Origin: JALWSI01 sp964569095 [NCBI: uncultured Aquificales bacterium]
Lineage (GTDB): Bacteria; Thermosulfidibacterota; Thermosulfidibacteria; Thermosulfidibacterales
Length of the DNA: 13,651 nucleotides
Assembly: GCA_964569095.1 (NCBI GenBank)
Contig: CAZMTB010000006.1
Coordinates: 1-13,651 of the forward strand
Reading direction: 5' to 3'
The notes beneath the pieces are model-generated. The model saw only the letters and a program-made list of their open reading frames with translations. It did not search any database and was not told where the DNA came from. The position numbers were made by a program, and so were the translations under genes. Shown piece by piece: positions 1 to 8,405 of the stretch; within the stretch, counting starts at the first letter, position 1; every line of letters starts with the position of its first letter.

Positions 1-1
1 C

Positions 2-553
2 ACCTTCGTGAACCGCCAGGTGGAAGATGAGGTTAGCAAGGGCGTTGTTGGAGCCTTTTGGCACAACAGACTATTCCCAACGGTACACCTCTTCGCGAGG
101 CATCGACCCATAATCATGGTTAGCCGCAGCCGGGACGGCGAGTTCATATCAAAGGTGATAGAGAAGGTTGGAATGGGCACGGTGAGGGGCTCAAGCAGCA
201 GAGGAGGACGGGAGGCCCTGGCAGAGATGGTGAAGCTAGGAAAGAGTGGAAGACCTCTGGTGGTGATACCCGACGGTCCCCGGGGACCAAGGTACAAGGC
301 AAAACCAGGAGCAGTGATCGTGGCCCAGAAGACCGGGCTACCCCTCCTCCCCCTCTCCATGGGATTCAGCAGGGCCAAAGAGCTGGGAAGCTGGGACGGT
401 TTCCTGATCCCCTATCCCTTCTCCAAGCTCGTGGTGGTCTATGGAACTCCCAAGATCGTACCCCAGGACGCAAGTGTGAAAGCAGAACTACAATGGCTGC
501 AGAAAGAGTTGGAACGCCTCACCAAAGAGGCAGAGGAACTGGCAAGAAGGTAG
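2..553 (+). CDS. DUF374 lysophospholipid acyltransferase-like protein, 5' end missing
   Basis: The reading frame is open to the left edge and ends at TAG 551-553, giving 183 visible residues. The visible part matches the DUF374 branch of the lysophospholipid acyltransferase superfamily: a WH pair at visible residues 20-21 (equivalent to the catalytic His block), an SRDGE segment at 43-47, RGSSSRGG at 62-69 and PDGPRGPRY at 90-98, followed by a KPGA...TG.P..P stretch. Family members usually carry roughly 40 more N-terminal residues, including a membrane-anchoring segment, so the GTG at position 8 is probably internal and the true start lies outside the window. Such proteins are expected to act at the inner membrane on acyl transfer in phospholipid or lipid A-type lipids, but the exact substrate cannot be read from sequence. 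epmA begins two bases after the stop, so the two are probably co-transcribed. The family call is firm; the biochemical role is not. Confidence 0.85.
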   Translation, partial: TFVNRQVEDEVSKGVVGAFWHNRLFPTVHLFARHRPIIMVSRSRDGEFISKVIEKVGMGTVRGSSSRGGREALAEMVKLGKSGRPLVVIPDGPRGPRYKAKPGAVIVAQKTGLPLLPLSMGFSRAKELGSWDGFLIPYPFSKLVVVYGTPKIVPQDASVKAELQWLQKELERLTKEAEELARR

Positions 554-555
554 GG

Positions 556-1491
556 ATGTTAAGGGAGAAGGCAAAGGTCCTGGGAAAGATAAGGGGGTTC
601 TTCGAGGCAAGGGGCTACACAGAAGTCTTCACCTCCCCCCTATTGAGGTATCCCAACCTCGATCCAAACATAGGGGTGTTCAAGGTGGAGAACGAACCCC
701 TATACCTCCACACCTCCCCAGAGTATCCCATGAAGAAGCTCTTGGCCAACGAGCACACCAGCATCTACCAGCTGGCCCCGGTATTCAGGAGAGACCGCCA
801 AGACTCTTTGCACCGCAAGGTCTTTCTCATGCTCGAGTGGTACGGGATAGAGAACACCTACCTGAACCTGATGGACGAGGCAGAGAGCCTAGTAGTCCAC
901 CTTCTATCCTCGGATACCAGATACGGACCATCCCTCACGAGAAGGCGCATCGGATCAACAATAGACCTGTCCCCTCCCTGGCCAAGGATGAGAGTGGCAG
1001 AGGCCTTCGAGAAGTGGGCAGGGATCTCTCTGGAGGAGCTTAGAGACGAGAGGGCTTTGAGGAACCGTTTCAAAGAACTGGGAATAGATTACCACCCAAA
1101 CGACCCGTGGGAAACCAGGTTCAACATGCTATTCGTCCACTGCGTGGAGCCAAGGATAAGGGAGCTGGGCAGGCCTATCTTTCTCTACGACTACCCAGTG
1201 GAGGTTGGGCTCATGGCAGCACCCCATCCCCATGACCCATCCCTGGTGCAACGGGTTGAACTCTTCGCCGGGGAACTGGAACTCATGAACGGATACACAG
1301 AGCTAACGGATCCCCACGAGCAAATGGAAAGGTGGAAGAAGGAGGCAAGAGAGACCGTTAACGCAGACCCGGCACTTCTCCAGGCCCTTCCGAAACTAGG
1401 ACTGGTAGCTGGGGCAGCTCTGGGAGTAGATAGGTTGCTCATGTTGCTCTGGGAGATAGAGGACATCTCTCAGGTATCACTCTCCGAATAG
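556..1491 (+). CDS. epmA: EF-P lysine ligase (EpmA/GenX/PoxA-type LysRS paralogue)
   Basis: A 311-residue class II lysyl-tRNA synthetase catalytic core without the N-terminal anticodon-binding domain, close to the 325 residues of E. coli EpmA. Visible motifs are a motif-1-like TEVFTSPLL at 22-30, LHTSPEYPMK at 51-60, motif 2 running from FRRD (77-80) to MLEWY (92-96), and motif 3 GAALGVDRL at 286-294. EpmA enzymes activate (R)-beta-lysine with ATP and attach it to a conserved lysine of elongation factor P in the cytoplasm, relieving ribosome stalling at polyproline. Ala288 aligns with the Ala that marks EpmA where LysRS has Gly, which supports ligase rather than tRNA-charging activity. I chose ATG 556 because AGAAGG (545-550) lies five bases upstream; an in-frame ATG at 493 would add 21 uncharacteristic residues and overlap the upstream gene by 61 bases. 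efp and epmB are not in the window. The 3' end overlaps accA tail to tail. Confidence 0.88.
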   Translation: MLREKAKVLGKIRGFFEARGYTEVFTSPLLRYPNLDPNIGVFKVENEPLYLHTSPEYPMKKLLANEHTSIYQLAPVFRRDRQDSLHRKVFLMLEWYGIENTYLNLMDEAESLVVHLLSSDTRYGPSLTRRRIGSTIDLSPPWPRMRVAEAFEKWAGISLEELRDERALRNRFKELGIDYHPNDPWETRFNMLFVHCVEPRIRELGRPIFLYDYPVEVGLMAAPHPHDPSLVQRVELFAGELELMNGYTELTDPHEQMERWKKEARETVNADPALLQALPKLGLVAGAALGVDRLLMLLWEIEDISQVSLSE

Positions 1492-2441
1492 ACCCCTATG
1501 CCCCTAAGCTTCTGGTATCGTTCCTCAAGGAGGAGATCTATGGGTTTCGCCATAAGCTCCTTAAGGTTGCGCCTTATGGCCCTTTTAACAATGGAGACCG
1601 CCCGCTGGGGATCCCTGTGGGCACCCCCCAAGGGCTCCTTGATTATCTCGTCTATTATCCCAAGCTCCATCAGGTCAGGAGCAGTCACCTTCATGGCCTC
1701 TGCCGCCTGGGGAGCCTTCTCAGCAGTTCTCCACAGAATAGAGGCACATCCCTCTGGGGATATCACGGCATAGATGGCATTCTCCTGCATGAGCAACCTG
1801 TCACCCACGCTGAGGGCTAGTGCCCCTCCACTTCCACCCTCACCTGTTATGCAAACCACTATGGGCACCCTGAGTCTCGACATTTCGTAGAGATTCAGGG
1901 CAATGGCCTCCGATTGCCCCCTCTCCTCCCCACCTATTCCCGGATAGGCCCCGGGGGTATCAACGAAGGTTATTACTGGGAAGCCAAACTTCTCCGCCAG
2001 CTTCATCACCCTTAATGCCTTCCTGTAACCCTCGGGATGGGGCATACCGAAGTTACGCTCAATGTTTTCACGGGTACCCCTACCCTTCTGATGACCGATG
2101 CAAGCAACCGTAAACCTACCCTCGAACTTGCCCAGACCAGCCACTATCGATCTGTCGTCCCGGAAACGCCTGTCTCCCCTCAACTCCACGAAGTCGGTTA
2201 TGAATCCGTTGATGTAATCCAAAGCATAGGGACGCTGGGGATGTCTGGCCACCTGTACCCTCTCCCATCGGGAGAGCTTACTGTAGGTGTCCCTGATCAT
2301 GCGCTTCAGTTTCTTGGTGAGCTTCTGGGTCTCTTCTTCTATGTTTATTCTGCTTCCCTCACCAATGCTGCGAAGCTCCATTATCTTCTGTTCCATCTCA
2401 ACGATGGGGCGTTCAAAGTCTAAAATGAACTGCTGCGGCAT
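1470..2441 (-). CDS. accA: Acetyl-CoA carboxylase carboxyltransferase subunit alpha
   Basis: 323 residues, against 319 in E. coli. AccA pairs with AccD to move the carboxyl group from biotin on AccB to acetyl-CoA, giving malonyl-CoA for fatty acid synthesis. Signature stretches are ARHPQRPYALDYI (65-77), GHQKGRGTREN (116-126), PHPEGYRKALR (134-144), DTPGAYPG (161-168), GEGGSGGALAL (200-210) and SPEGCASILWR (228-238), the last three being the crotonase-fold acyl-CoA and oxyanion regions. The N-terminal 50 residues form the usual charged helix. ATG 2439-2441 was chosen because AAGGAG (2450-2455) lies eight bases upstream; a TTG two codons earlier sits only two bases from it. The ATG lies two bases after the dnaE stop, so translation is probably coupled, and dnaE-accA is a common proteobacterial order. 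The last 22 bases overlap the 3' end of epmA on the other strand. accD is not in the window. Confidence 0.97.
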   Translation of the reverse strand: MPQQFILDFERPIVEMEQKIMELRSIGEGSRINIEEETQKLTKKLKRMIRDTYSKLSRWERVQVARHPQRPYALDYINGFITDFVELRGDRRFRDDRSIVAGLGKFEGRFTVACIGHQKGRGTRENIERNFGMPHPEGYRKALRVMKLAEKFGFPVITFVDTPGAYPGIGGEERGQSEAIALNLYEMSRLRVPIVVCITGEGGSGGALALSVGDRLLMQENAIYAVISPEGCASILWRTAEKAPQAAEAMKVTAPDLMELGIIDEIIKEPLGGAHRDPQRAVSIVKRAIRRNLKELMAKPIDLLLEERYQKLRGIGVYSESDT

Positions 2442-2443
2442 AC

Positions 2444-5400
2444 TCAACTCTCCTTCAACAGTCTTACCCCCCCAAAGGCCGCGGAGGCCTTGCCAAACTC
2501 TCCCTCAAGAAGGACAGGGTCAACCCAGAAGTCCTCCAGTGCCTCAACCACCGCCCTAAAGTCCCCCTTTCTTTCAAACACCAATCTCAAAGGCACCTTC
2601 CCCCGGCAGTTCATCACCAGGTCAAACAGCCTCACCACCAGGTCTCCGTTTCCGTCCCATCTATCCATGTCTATCACGAAGCTGAGAGAAGATGGAAGGG
2701 CCTCGAAGTGTAGTTTTCCCACCGCCTCACTGAGAGGCATCATCTCCTCTGCCAGCACCTTACGGGCACCCTCAGAGGCACTATCCGAATCAATCCCCCC
2801 TCTGACCACAAAGGGTTCCTCGCTGACGCTCAAGGTCAACTCCACCTCTCTGTAGAGAGAGGGAAACACCACCACCTCCACGGAGGAGGTGGTATCCTCC
2901 AGTTGCACTATGGCCATGCGCTCCTTCTTCTTGGTGGATAGCTCCTTCTTCTTTGCCACTACGCCGCAGACCACAACCTCGGTACCGTCTTGCATGGAAT
3001 GGACCTTCTCCAAGGTTAACTCGGTAACCTCCCTGGCCCTTTCAGCGTACATCTCCATGGGATGAGAGGTCACGTAGAAGCCCAACGCCTCCTTGTCCAT
3101 CTCAAGGAGCTCCTTCTGGCTCAAGGGGGGAACTTCTGGGTACCACTCGGGAATTTGGGGAATAGCCTCCTTGCCGGCTATCTCAAACAGAGAGACCTGA
3201 CCCCTTCTACCAGCCTTGTTTCTTCTCCCAGCTTCCTCCATGGCCTTATCCAGAGCCCCCAAGAGCACGTGCCTCTCCCTCCCCGTGGAGTCGAAGGCCC
3301 CGGCCTTAACCAGACTCTCTATTGTCTTTCGGTTCACCTTCTGAAGGTCGACCCTGCGACAGAAGTCGTAGAGGGACTTGAAGGGTCCCTTCGCCTCTCT
3401 CTCTCTCACTATGCTCTCAACCGCCGCCTCACCAACGTTCTTGATTGCCGCAAGGCCAAACCTCAAGGAGTTGCCCTTCACCGAGAAGGTCACGTCGCTG
3501 TCGTTTATGTCAGGGGGCAACACCTCTATTCCCATCTCGGAACACTCCTTGATGTACTTGTAGATCTTGTCGGTGTTGGCCATGTCTCCCGAGATCAACG
3601 CCGCCATGAAGGCCACGGGATGGTGGGCCTTCATGTACGCGGTCTGGTAAGCGATCATGGCGTAGGCGGCGGAGTGGGACTTGTTGAACCCGTAGCCAGC
3701 GAACTTCTCCATCAGGTTGAAGATCTCTTCCGCCTTCTCTTTGGGAACGCCGTTCTTCAAGGCCCCTTCAACGAACCTGGACCTCTCTTTCTGCATCAGC
3801 TCGGGCTTCTTCTTCCCCATGGCCTTGCGCAGAAGGTCTGCCTGGCCCATGGTGTATCCACCAAGGGTGACCGCAATCTGCATCACCTGCTCCTGATAGA
3901 GGATGATTCCGTAGGTCTCTTTCAAGATGGGCTCGAGCTGCGGAAGAGGATAGCTCACCTCCACCCTGCCGTGGCGCCTGTTGATGTAGTCGTCCACCAT
4001 ACCGCTCTCCAGCGGGCCAGGCCTGTAGAGCGCCACCAAGGCGATGATGTCCTCAAACCGGGATGGCTGCATCTTTTTTATGAGCTCCCTCATCCCAGAG
4101 CTCTCCAGCTGGAACACCCCTGTGGTCTGGCCGCTGCACAGAAGCTTGAAGGTCTTCTCGTCGTCCAAGGGAAGGTGATCGAGGTCTATAGACCCCACCT
4201 CCTTGTACCGCTCCGCCAGCTTAACGGCCATGTCGAGTATGGTGAGTGTCTTGAGACCAAGCAGGTCCATCTTAAGCAGACCAAGCTCTTCCACCTCGTC
4301 CTTGGCGTACTGGGTCACCACCTCGTTGGAGTTCTTGTCAGAGGCACGGTAGAGTGGAAGGTATTCGGTTAGGGGCTCGGGGGTTATCACAACTCCCGCA
4401 GCGTGGGTTGAGGCGTGACGATAGAGGCCCTCCAGCTTCTGGGCAATCTCGATCAGCCGCTTAACGTCAGGGTTCTCCTTCATGAGTTCAACCAGCCTCG
4501 GTTGCTGCTCCAAGGCCTCCTTGATGGTGATAGAGAGTGTGGGGGGTATAAGCTTCGCTATGGTATCCACCTCGCCGTAGGGAAGGTTGAGGGCCCTTCC
4601 AACGTCCCTCACCACTGCCCTGGCGGACAGGGTTCCAAAGGTGATGATCTTGGCCACGTTCTCCTCACCGTAGAGCTGCCTTACATGCTCTACCACCTCG
4701 TCCCTGCGGTTCATACAGATGTCCACGTCGATGTCCGGCATGGACACCCGCTCGGGGTTGAGAAACCTCTCGAATAGCAAGTGGTAACGCAGGGGATCTA
4801 TGGAGGTTATTCCCAGGCAGTAGGAAACGAGACTACCCGCGGCAGATCCCCTTCCAGGCCCCACGGGTATCCCCCTTCTCTTGGCATAGTCAATGAACTC
4901 CCAAACAACGAGAAAATAGCCGGAGAACCCCATGTCGTTTATGATCTCCAGCTCTCTCTTCAACCTCTGCTGGTACTCGGCAAAGGGTATTCCTACATCC
5001 AGTTCTCCCGCCTCCCTCCTCCTTACCAGCCCCTTCTGGGCAAGCTCTTCGAGGTAACCGTGAAGGGTGTACCCCTGGGGCACCTTGTACTGGGGAAGCT
5101 TGTACTGGTGCATCTTGAACTCAAAATTGCACCTGTTGGCTATCTCAACGGTGTTCCTCACCGCCTCTTCCAGGTCCGAGAAGAGCTCAGCCACCTCTCG
5201 TGGAGACCTTAGATAGAGTTGGTTGGTGGACATGCGCATGCGGTCGGCGTCATCAACGTGCTTGCCGGTCTGGATGCAAAGGAGAACATCGTGGGCCTCG
5301 GCATCCTCGGGGTCGAGATAGTGGCAGTCGTTGGTGGCAACCAGGGGCAACCCCACCTCATTGGCAATGGATACGAGCTGGGAGTTCACCTCCTCCTGCT

Positions 5401-5953
5401 CCTCCAGGCCGTTCTTCTGAAGCTCAATGTAGAAGTTGCCCTCACCAAATATCTGGGCGTACTCCTGGGCCCTCCTCTTCGCCTTGTCGTAGTTGTTGTG
5501 CCTGACGAGCCAGGAGATCTCGCCTTTCAGACAGGCAGAGAGCCCTATTAGCCCTTCGTTATGCTCCTTGAGTAGCTCCCTGTCTATTCGCGGCTTGTAG
5601 TAGAACCCCTCGAGATAGGCCGCCGAGGTGAGTTTAACAAGGGTCTTGTAACCAGCCTCGTCCTTCCCCAAAAGGACGAGGTGGTACGCCGCGTCCGCCA
5701 GCCCCCTGTGGGAGCTCTTCTCCAGCCTCGACTTTGGGGCCACATAGGCCTCGCATCCGATGATGGGGTGTATACCACTGGCCTTGGCCCTTTTGTAAAA
5801 ATCGACGGCCCCAAACATGTTGCCGTGATCGGTTATGGCCAAGGCCTCAAAACCCAGCTCCTTCGCCTTGGGAAAGAGACGGGGAAGATGGATCCCCCCG
5901 TCCAACAGGCTGTACTGGGTGTGAAGGTGCAGATGAACGAACTCTGAAGCCAT
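2444..5953 (-). CDS. dnaE: DNA polymerase III subunit alpha
   Basis: 1169 residues, close to the 1160 of E. coli DnaE, so complete and of the DnaE1 type. Domains in order: PHP domain (about 5-275, starting HLHLHTQYSLLDG at 7-19, TDHGN at 41-45, GCEAYV at 66-71); polymerase palm with PDIDVD at 406-411 giving catalytic Asp407 and Asp409, and KMDLLGLKT around Asp563; fingers with GYGFNKSHSAAYA near 753-765; helix-hairpin-helix about 857-887; an internal clamp-binding motif QVSLF at 919-923; and an OB fold about 990-1055. It is the replicative polymerase of the Pol III holoenzyme. The PHP metal ligands appear intact (see findings). Start ATG 5951-5953 is preceded by AGAGGA (5961-5966) at seven bases. 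It is the first gene of a dnaE-accA operon and is divergent from fabH; dnaX, a partner subunit, lies at the right end of the window. Confidence 0.98.
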   Translation of the reverse strand: MASEFVHLHLHTQYSLLDGGIHLPRLFPKAKELGFEALAITDHGNMFGAVDFYKRAKASGIHPIIGCEAYVAPKSRLEKSSHRGLADAAYHLVLLGKDEAGYKTLVKLTSAAYLEGFYYKPRIDRELLKEHNEGLIGLSACLKGEISWLVRHNNYDKAKRRAQEYAQIFGEGNFYIELQKNGLEEQEEVNSQLVSIANEVGLPLVATNDCHYLDPEDAEAHDVLLCIQTGKHVDDADRMRMSTNQLYLRSPREVAELFSDLEEAVRNTVEIANRCNFEFKMHQYKLPQYKVPQGYTLHGYLEELAQKGLVRRREAGELDVGIPFAEYQQRLKRELEIINDMGFSGYFLVVWEFIDYAKRRGIPVGPGRGSAAGSLVSYCLGITSIDPLRYHLLFERFLNPERVSMPDIDVDICMNRRDEVVEHVRQLYGEENVAKIITFGTLSARAVVRDVGRALNLPYGEVDTIAKLIPPTLSITIKEALEQQPRLVELMKENPDVKRLIEIAQKLEGLYRHASTHAAGVVITPEPLTEYLPLYRASDKNSNEVVTQYAKDEVEELGLLKMDLLGLKTLTILDMAVKLAERYKEVGSIDLDHLPLDDEKTFKLLCSGQTTGVFQLESSGMRELIKKMQPSRFEDIIALVALYRPGPLESGMVDDYINRRHGRVEVSYPLPQLEPILKETYGIILYQEQVMQIAVTLGGYTMGQADLLRKAMGKKKPELMQKERSRFVEGALKNGVPKEKAEEIFNLMEKFAGYGFNKSHSAAYAMIAYQTAYMKAHHPVAFMAALISGDMANTDKIYKYIKECSEMGIEVLPPDINDSDVTFSVKGNSLRFGLAAIKNVGEAAVESIVREREAKGPFKSLYDFCRRVDLQKVNRKTIESLVKAGAFDSTGRERHVLLGALDKAMEEAGRRNKAGRRGQVSLFEIAGKEAIPQIPEWYPEVPPLSQKELLEMDKEALGFYVTSHPMEMYAERAREVTELTLEKVHSMQDGTEVVVCGVVAKKKELSTKKKERMAIVQLEDTTSSVEVVVFPSLYREVELTLSVSEEPFVVRGGIDSDSASEGARKVLAEEMMPLSEAVGKLHFEALPSSLSFVIDMDRWDGNGDLVVRLFDLVMNCRGKVPLRLVFERKGDFRAVVEALEDFWVDPVLLEGEFGKASAAFGGVRLLKES
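2450..2455 (-). promoter_or_regulatory. Ribosome binding site of accA inside the end of dnaE
   Basis: AAGGAG on the minus strand lies within the last dnaE codons, eight bases before ATG 2441. It favours that ATG over the TTG two codons upstream, which would leave a two-base spacer. Together with the two-base dnaE-accA gap it points to coupled translation. Confidence 0.7.
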
Positions 5954-5982
5954 ACGGTTATCCTCTCACTAAGATATTGGGC

Positions 5983-6002
5983 CAAGGCCAAGCAAGGCCT
6001 TG
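5983..6002. repeat. CAAGGCC direct repeats with a 10-bp palindrome upstream of dnaE
   Basis: CAAGGCC occurs at 5983-5989 and again at 5993-5999, exactly ten bases apart, and the second copy is half of the perfect palindrome CAAGGCCTTG (5993-6002). The cluster lies 30 to 50 bases upstream of the dnaE start, in the 222-base gap shared with fabH. Role unknown; a protein-binding site is one possibility. Confidence 0.4.
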
Positions 6003-6112
6003 AAGACCTTAGGGGTTAACTCCCGGTCACCCGAGACGCACACTCCTCCTCTCTTCCATGGAACCCCAATTTAGTCACGGGGAGAAAAGGGGTCAACAAG
6101 GAACCACACCTC

Positions 6113-6141
6113 TTGATTGGAAGAGGGTCAAAACATACAAG
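6113..6141 (+). promoter_or_regulatory. Candidate sigma-70-type promoter of fabH
   Basis: TTGATT (6113-6118) and TACAAG (6136-6141) are 17 bases apart, each matching four of six consensus positions. Transcription would begin about 28 bases before the fabH ATG. The match is weak and was found by eye, so this is only a candidate. Confidence 0.3.
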
Positions 6142-6175
6142 GGCCAAATCACAAAAGAGGAAAGAAAGGCGATAG

Positions 6176-7168
6176 ATGGAAAGTGTGAGAAGAGTCTCCA
6201 TTGCAGGTACAGGATCTTACGTGCCCGAGAGGGTGCTGACCAACAAGGACTTCGAGGAGATGGTTGATACCTCTGACGAGTGGATAGAGGCCCGAACGGG
6301 AATGAAGGAGAGGCACATTGCAGCTCCCGAAGAGGCCACCTCCGACCTCGCGGCCAAGGCGGCAGTTAAGGCCTTGGAAGACTCGGGCATCACTGCCCAA
6401 GAGGTGGAGCTCCTGATCGTGGCAACCCTCACTCCAGACATGTTCCTGCCAAGCACGGCCTGTTTCGTCCAGGAGAAGATAGGGGCAAAAAACGCCTACT
6501 GCTACGATCTCGGCGCCGCGTGCTCAGGCTTTCTCTTTGCACTGGAGACCGCCAAGAACCAGATAGCCTCTGGGGCCGTTGACACCGCCTTGGTGGTAGG
6601 CGCAGAGACAATGAGTGCCTTCATAGACTGGGAGGACAGAAACACCTGCATACTCTTCGGAGACGGCGCCGGAGCCGCCGTCTTAAGGGCAGGCTCCAAA
6701 GGAAGGGGGGTTATGGATGCCGTACTCGGCTCGGACGGGTCTCTGGCCCACCTGTTGTGGATACCCGGCTGTGGCAGCCGACACCCCGCCAGCCCAGAGG
6801 TGCTCGAGAAAAGGATGCAGTTCGTGAAGATGGAGGGACGAGAGGTGTTCAAGCACGCAGTCACCAGGATGTGCGAGTCTGTGGTCAAGGCGATAGAGAA
6901 GAACGGCTTAACCGTTGACCAGATAGGCTGCTTCATCCCCCACCAAGCCAACATAAGGATAATAGACTCCATCGCCAAGAGGTTGAAGATAAGGGACCGG
7001 ATCTACGTGAACGTCCAGAAGTATGCAAACACCTCCGCCGCTGCCCTCGCCATAGCCTTGGACGAGGCAGTAAAAGACGGCACCATAAAGAGGGGTGATC
7101 TGGTTGCTCTCACCGTCTTCGGAGGAGGATTCACCTGGGGAGCAACGGTGCTGGAATGGGAGAAGTAG
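6176..7168 (+). CDS. fabH: Beta-ketoacyl-ACP synthase III
   Basis: 330 residues with the complete FabH catalytic triad: Cys116 in AACSGF (114-119), His256 in PHQAN (255-259) and Asn285 in ANTSAAA (284-290). The N-terminal GTGSYVPERVLTN (11-23) and DEWIEARTG (34-42) and the C-terminal FGGGFTWG (315-322) are also typical. FabH condenses acetyl-CoA with malonyl-ACP to begin each fatty acid in the type II pathway; whether it prefers straight or branched primers cannot be judged by eye. ATG 6176 is preceded by AAAGG (6165-6169) at six bases. The gene stands alone, without plsX, fabD or acpP, which often accompany it. It is divergent from dnaE-accA and convergent with coaBC, with 52 bases between the stops. 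Confidence 0.96.
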   Translation: MESVRRVSIAGTGSYVPERVLTNKDFEEMVDTSDEWIEARTGMKERHIAAPEEATSDLAAKAAVKALEDSGITAQEVELLIVATLTPDMFLPSTACFVQEKIGAKNAYCYDLGAACSGFLFALETAKNQIASGAVDTALVVGAETMSAFIDWEDRNTCILFGDGAGAAVLRAGSKGRGVMDAVLGSDGSLAHLLWIPGCGSRHPASPEVLEKRMQFVKMEGREVFKHAVTRMCESVVKAIEKNGLTVDQIGCFIPHQANIRIIDSIAKRLKIRDRIYVNVQKYANTSAAALAIALDEAVKDGTIKRGDLVALTVFGGGFTWGATVLEWEK

Positions 7169-7220
7169 AAACCGGGAGAAGGTGAATAGCCCGGGACAAC
7201 GGCACCCAGAGAGGTAGGCA

Positions 7221-8405
7221 CTATCCCCTCAGCAGTCTCGCCACCTCGTCCAGTATAACCCAGGCCAGCTCCTCTTTGCCCATGAGAGAGGTGGTACGAA
7301 GGGTACCGTCTCTCCTTATCATAACCACCCGGTTAGTATCCTTGGCAAACCCCTCCGAGGCCTCGTTGGCAACGACGAGGTCGAGGTTCTTCCTCTCGAG
7401 CTTCTCCGTGGCGTTCTCCACCAGGTCGTGGCTCTCAACGGCAAAGCCCACCAGGATCTTACCGTCCTTCTCCTCTCCCAAGGCCTTGAGAATGTCGGGG
7501 TTGGGCTCCAGGGGAATGGCAAGCTCTCTCATTTGGGACTTCTTAAGCTTTGCACTGCTCCTGCTTGCAGGTCTGAAGTCTGCCACCGCCGCCGACTTGA
7601 CTATCACCTCGGCCCACTCCCTCCTGGACATAACCTCTTGGTACATCTGAGCCGCAGAGACCACATCCACCCTCTCCACACCCAGGGGAGTCTGCAACTC
7701 CGTGGGACCAGAGACCAGCACCACCTCTGCACCTCTCATGGCTGCCACCTTGGCTATGGCATAACCCATGCGGCCTGTAGACGGGTTGCTGATAAACCTC
7801 ACTGCATCAATGAACTCCCTGGTAGGCCCGGCAGTGACCAGTACCCTCTTTCCCTTCAAGTCCTTCGGAGCAAGCATGGAAGAGACGGTATCGGCCACAA
7901 CCACCGGGTCAGGAAACCGTCCTGGACCGGTGGTACCACAGGCGAGCTCTCCAACCTCCGGATCGAGCACCGAGACCCCCCTATCCCGCAGAATCCTTAT
8001 GTTGCACTGGGTCGCCTCGTTCTCGTACATGGCCTCGTTCATGGCGGGCACCACCAAGACAGGTCCCCTGAAGGCAAGAAAGACCTCTGCCACGATGTTG
8101 TCTGCAACACCATGGGCGAGCTTCGCCAAGGTGTTGGCAGTGGCAGGGGCTATGCAGAGCAGATCTCCCCAGGTGGCCAGGTCAATGTGTTCTATGCGAG
8201 TATCATCCGAAGGTTCCAGGGAAGTGGTGGGAACCGCCTTTCTGGTCAAGGCCTGGAATGTTAGAGGCCCAACAAACCGCTGGGCGTTGGGGGTCATCAT
8301 CACCTGAACCTCCATACCCCTCTTTCCCAACAGCCGAACCAGTTCCACCGCCTTGTAGGCCGCTATTCCCCCACTGACTCCCACCAGTACCTTACTACCC
8401 CTCAT
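7221..8405 (-). CDS. coaBC: Bifunctional phosphopantothenoylcysteine decarboxylase / phosphopantothenate-cysteine ligase
   Basis: 394 residues, against about 406 in E. coli. CoaBC makes 4'-phosphopantetheine: the C-terminal CoaB half joins 4'-phosphopantothenate to cysteine using CTP, and the N-terminal FMN-containing CoaC half decarboxylates the product. CoaC marks are [10 protein letters not shown] (9-18), His73 in IEHIDL, the PAMN motif (120-123) and Cys156 in ACGTTGPGR. CoaB marks are [17 protein letters not shown] (191-207), STGRMG (209-214), SAAVADFRP (271-279) and Lys289 in KLKKS (286-290). A longer frame reaches back to 8486, but its extra 27 residues overlap ubiX and resemble no CoaC N-terminus. 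ATG 8403-8405 has a strong AGGAGGT (8412-8418) six bases upstream. It is the last gene of the minus-strand run and overlaps the ubiX 3' end by 11 bases. Confidence 0.97.
   Translation of the reverse strand: MRGSKVLVGVSGGIAAYKAVELVRLLGKRGMEVQVMMTPNAQRFVGPLTFQALTRKAVPTTSLEPSDDTRIEHIDLATWGDLLCIAPATANTLAKLAHGVADNIVAEVFLAFRGPVLVVPAMNEAMYENEATQCNIRILRDRGVSVLDPEVGELACGTTGPGRFPDPVVVADTVSSMLAPKDLKGKRVLVTAGPTREFIDAVRFISNPSTGRMGYAIAKVAAMRGAEVVLVSGPTELQTPLGVERVDVVSAAQMYQEVMSRREWAEVIVKSAAVADFRPASRSSAKLKKSQMRELAIPLEPNPDILKALGEEKDGKILVGFAVESHDLVENATEKLERKNLDLVVANEASEGFAKDTNRVVMIRRDGTLRTTSLMGKEELAWVILDEVARLLRG

Noticed and set aside
3062-4372. 436-codon open frame antisense to dnaE
   Set aside because: It mirrors a strongly conserved dnaE region, shows no protein-like motifs, and arises from the codon bias of the sense strand.
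5958-5966. TTATCCTCT resembling a DnaA box
   Set aside because: It departs from TTATCCACA, is single, and is simply the complement of the dnaE ribosome binding site region; no origin-like cluster or AT-rich stretch is nearby.
7172-7194. CCGGG and CCCGG arms between fabH and coaBC as a terminator
   Set aside because: The stem is only 5 bp around a 13-base loop and no T-run follows on either strand.
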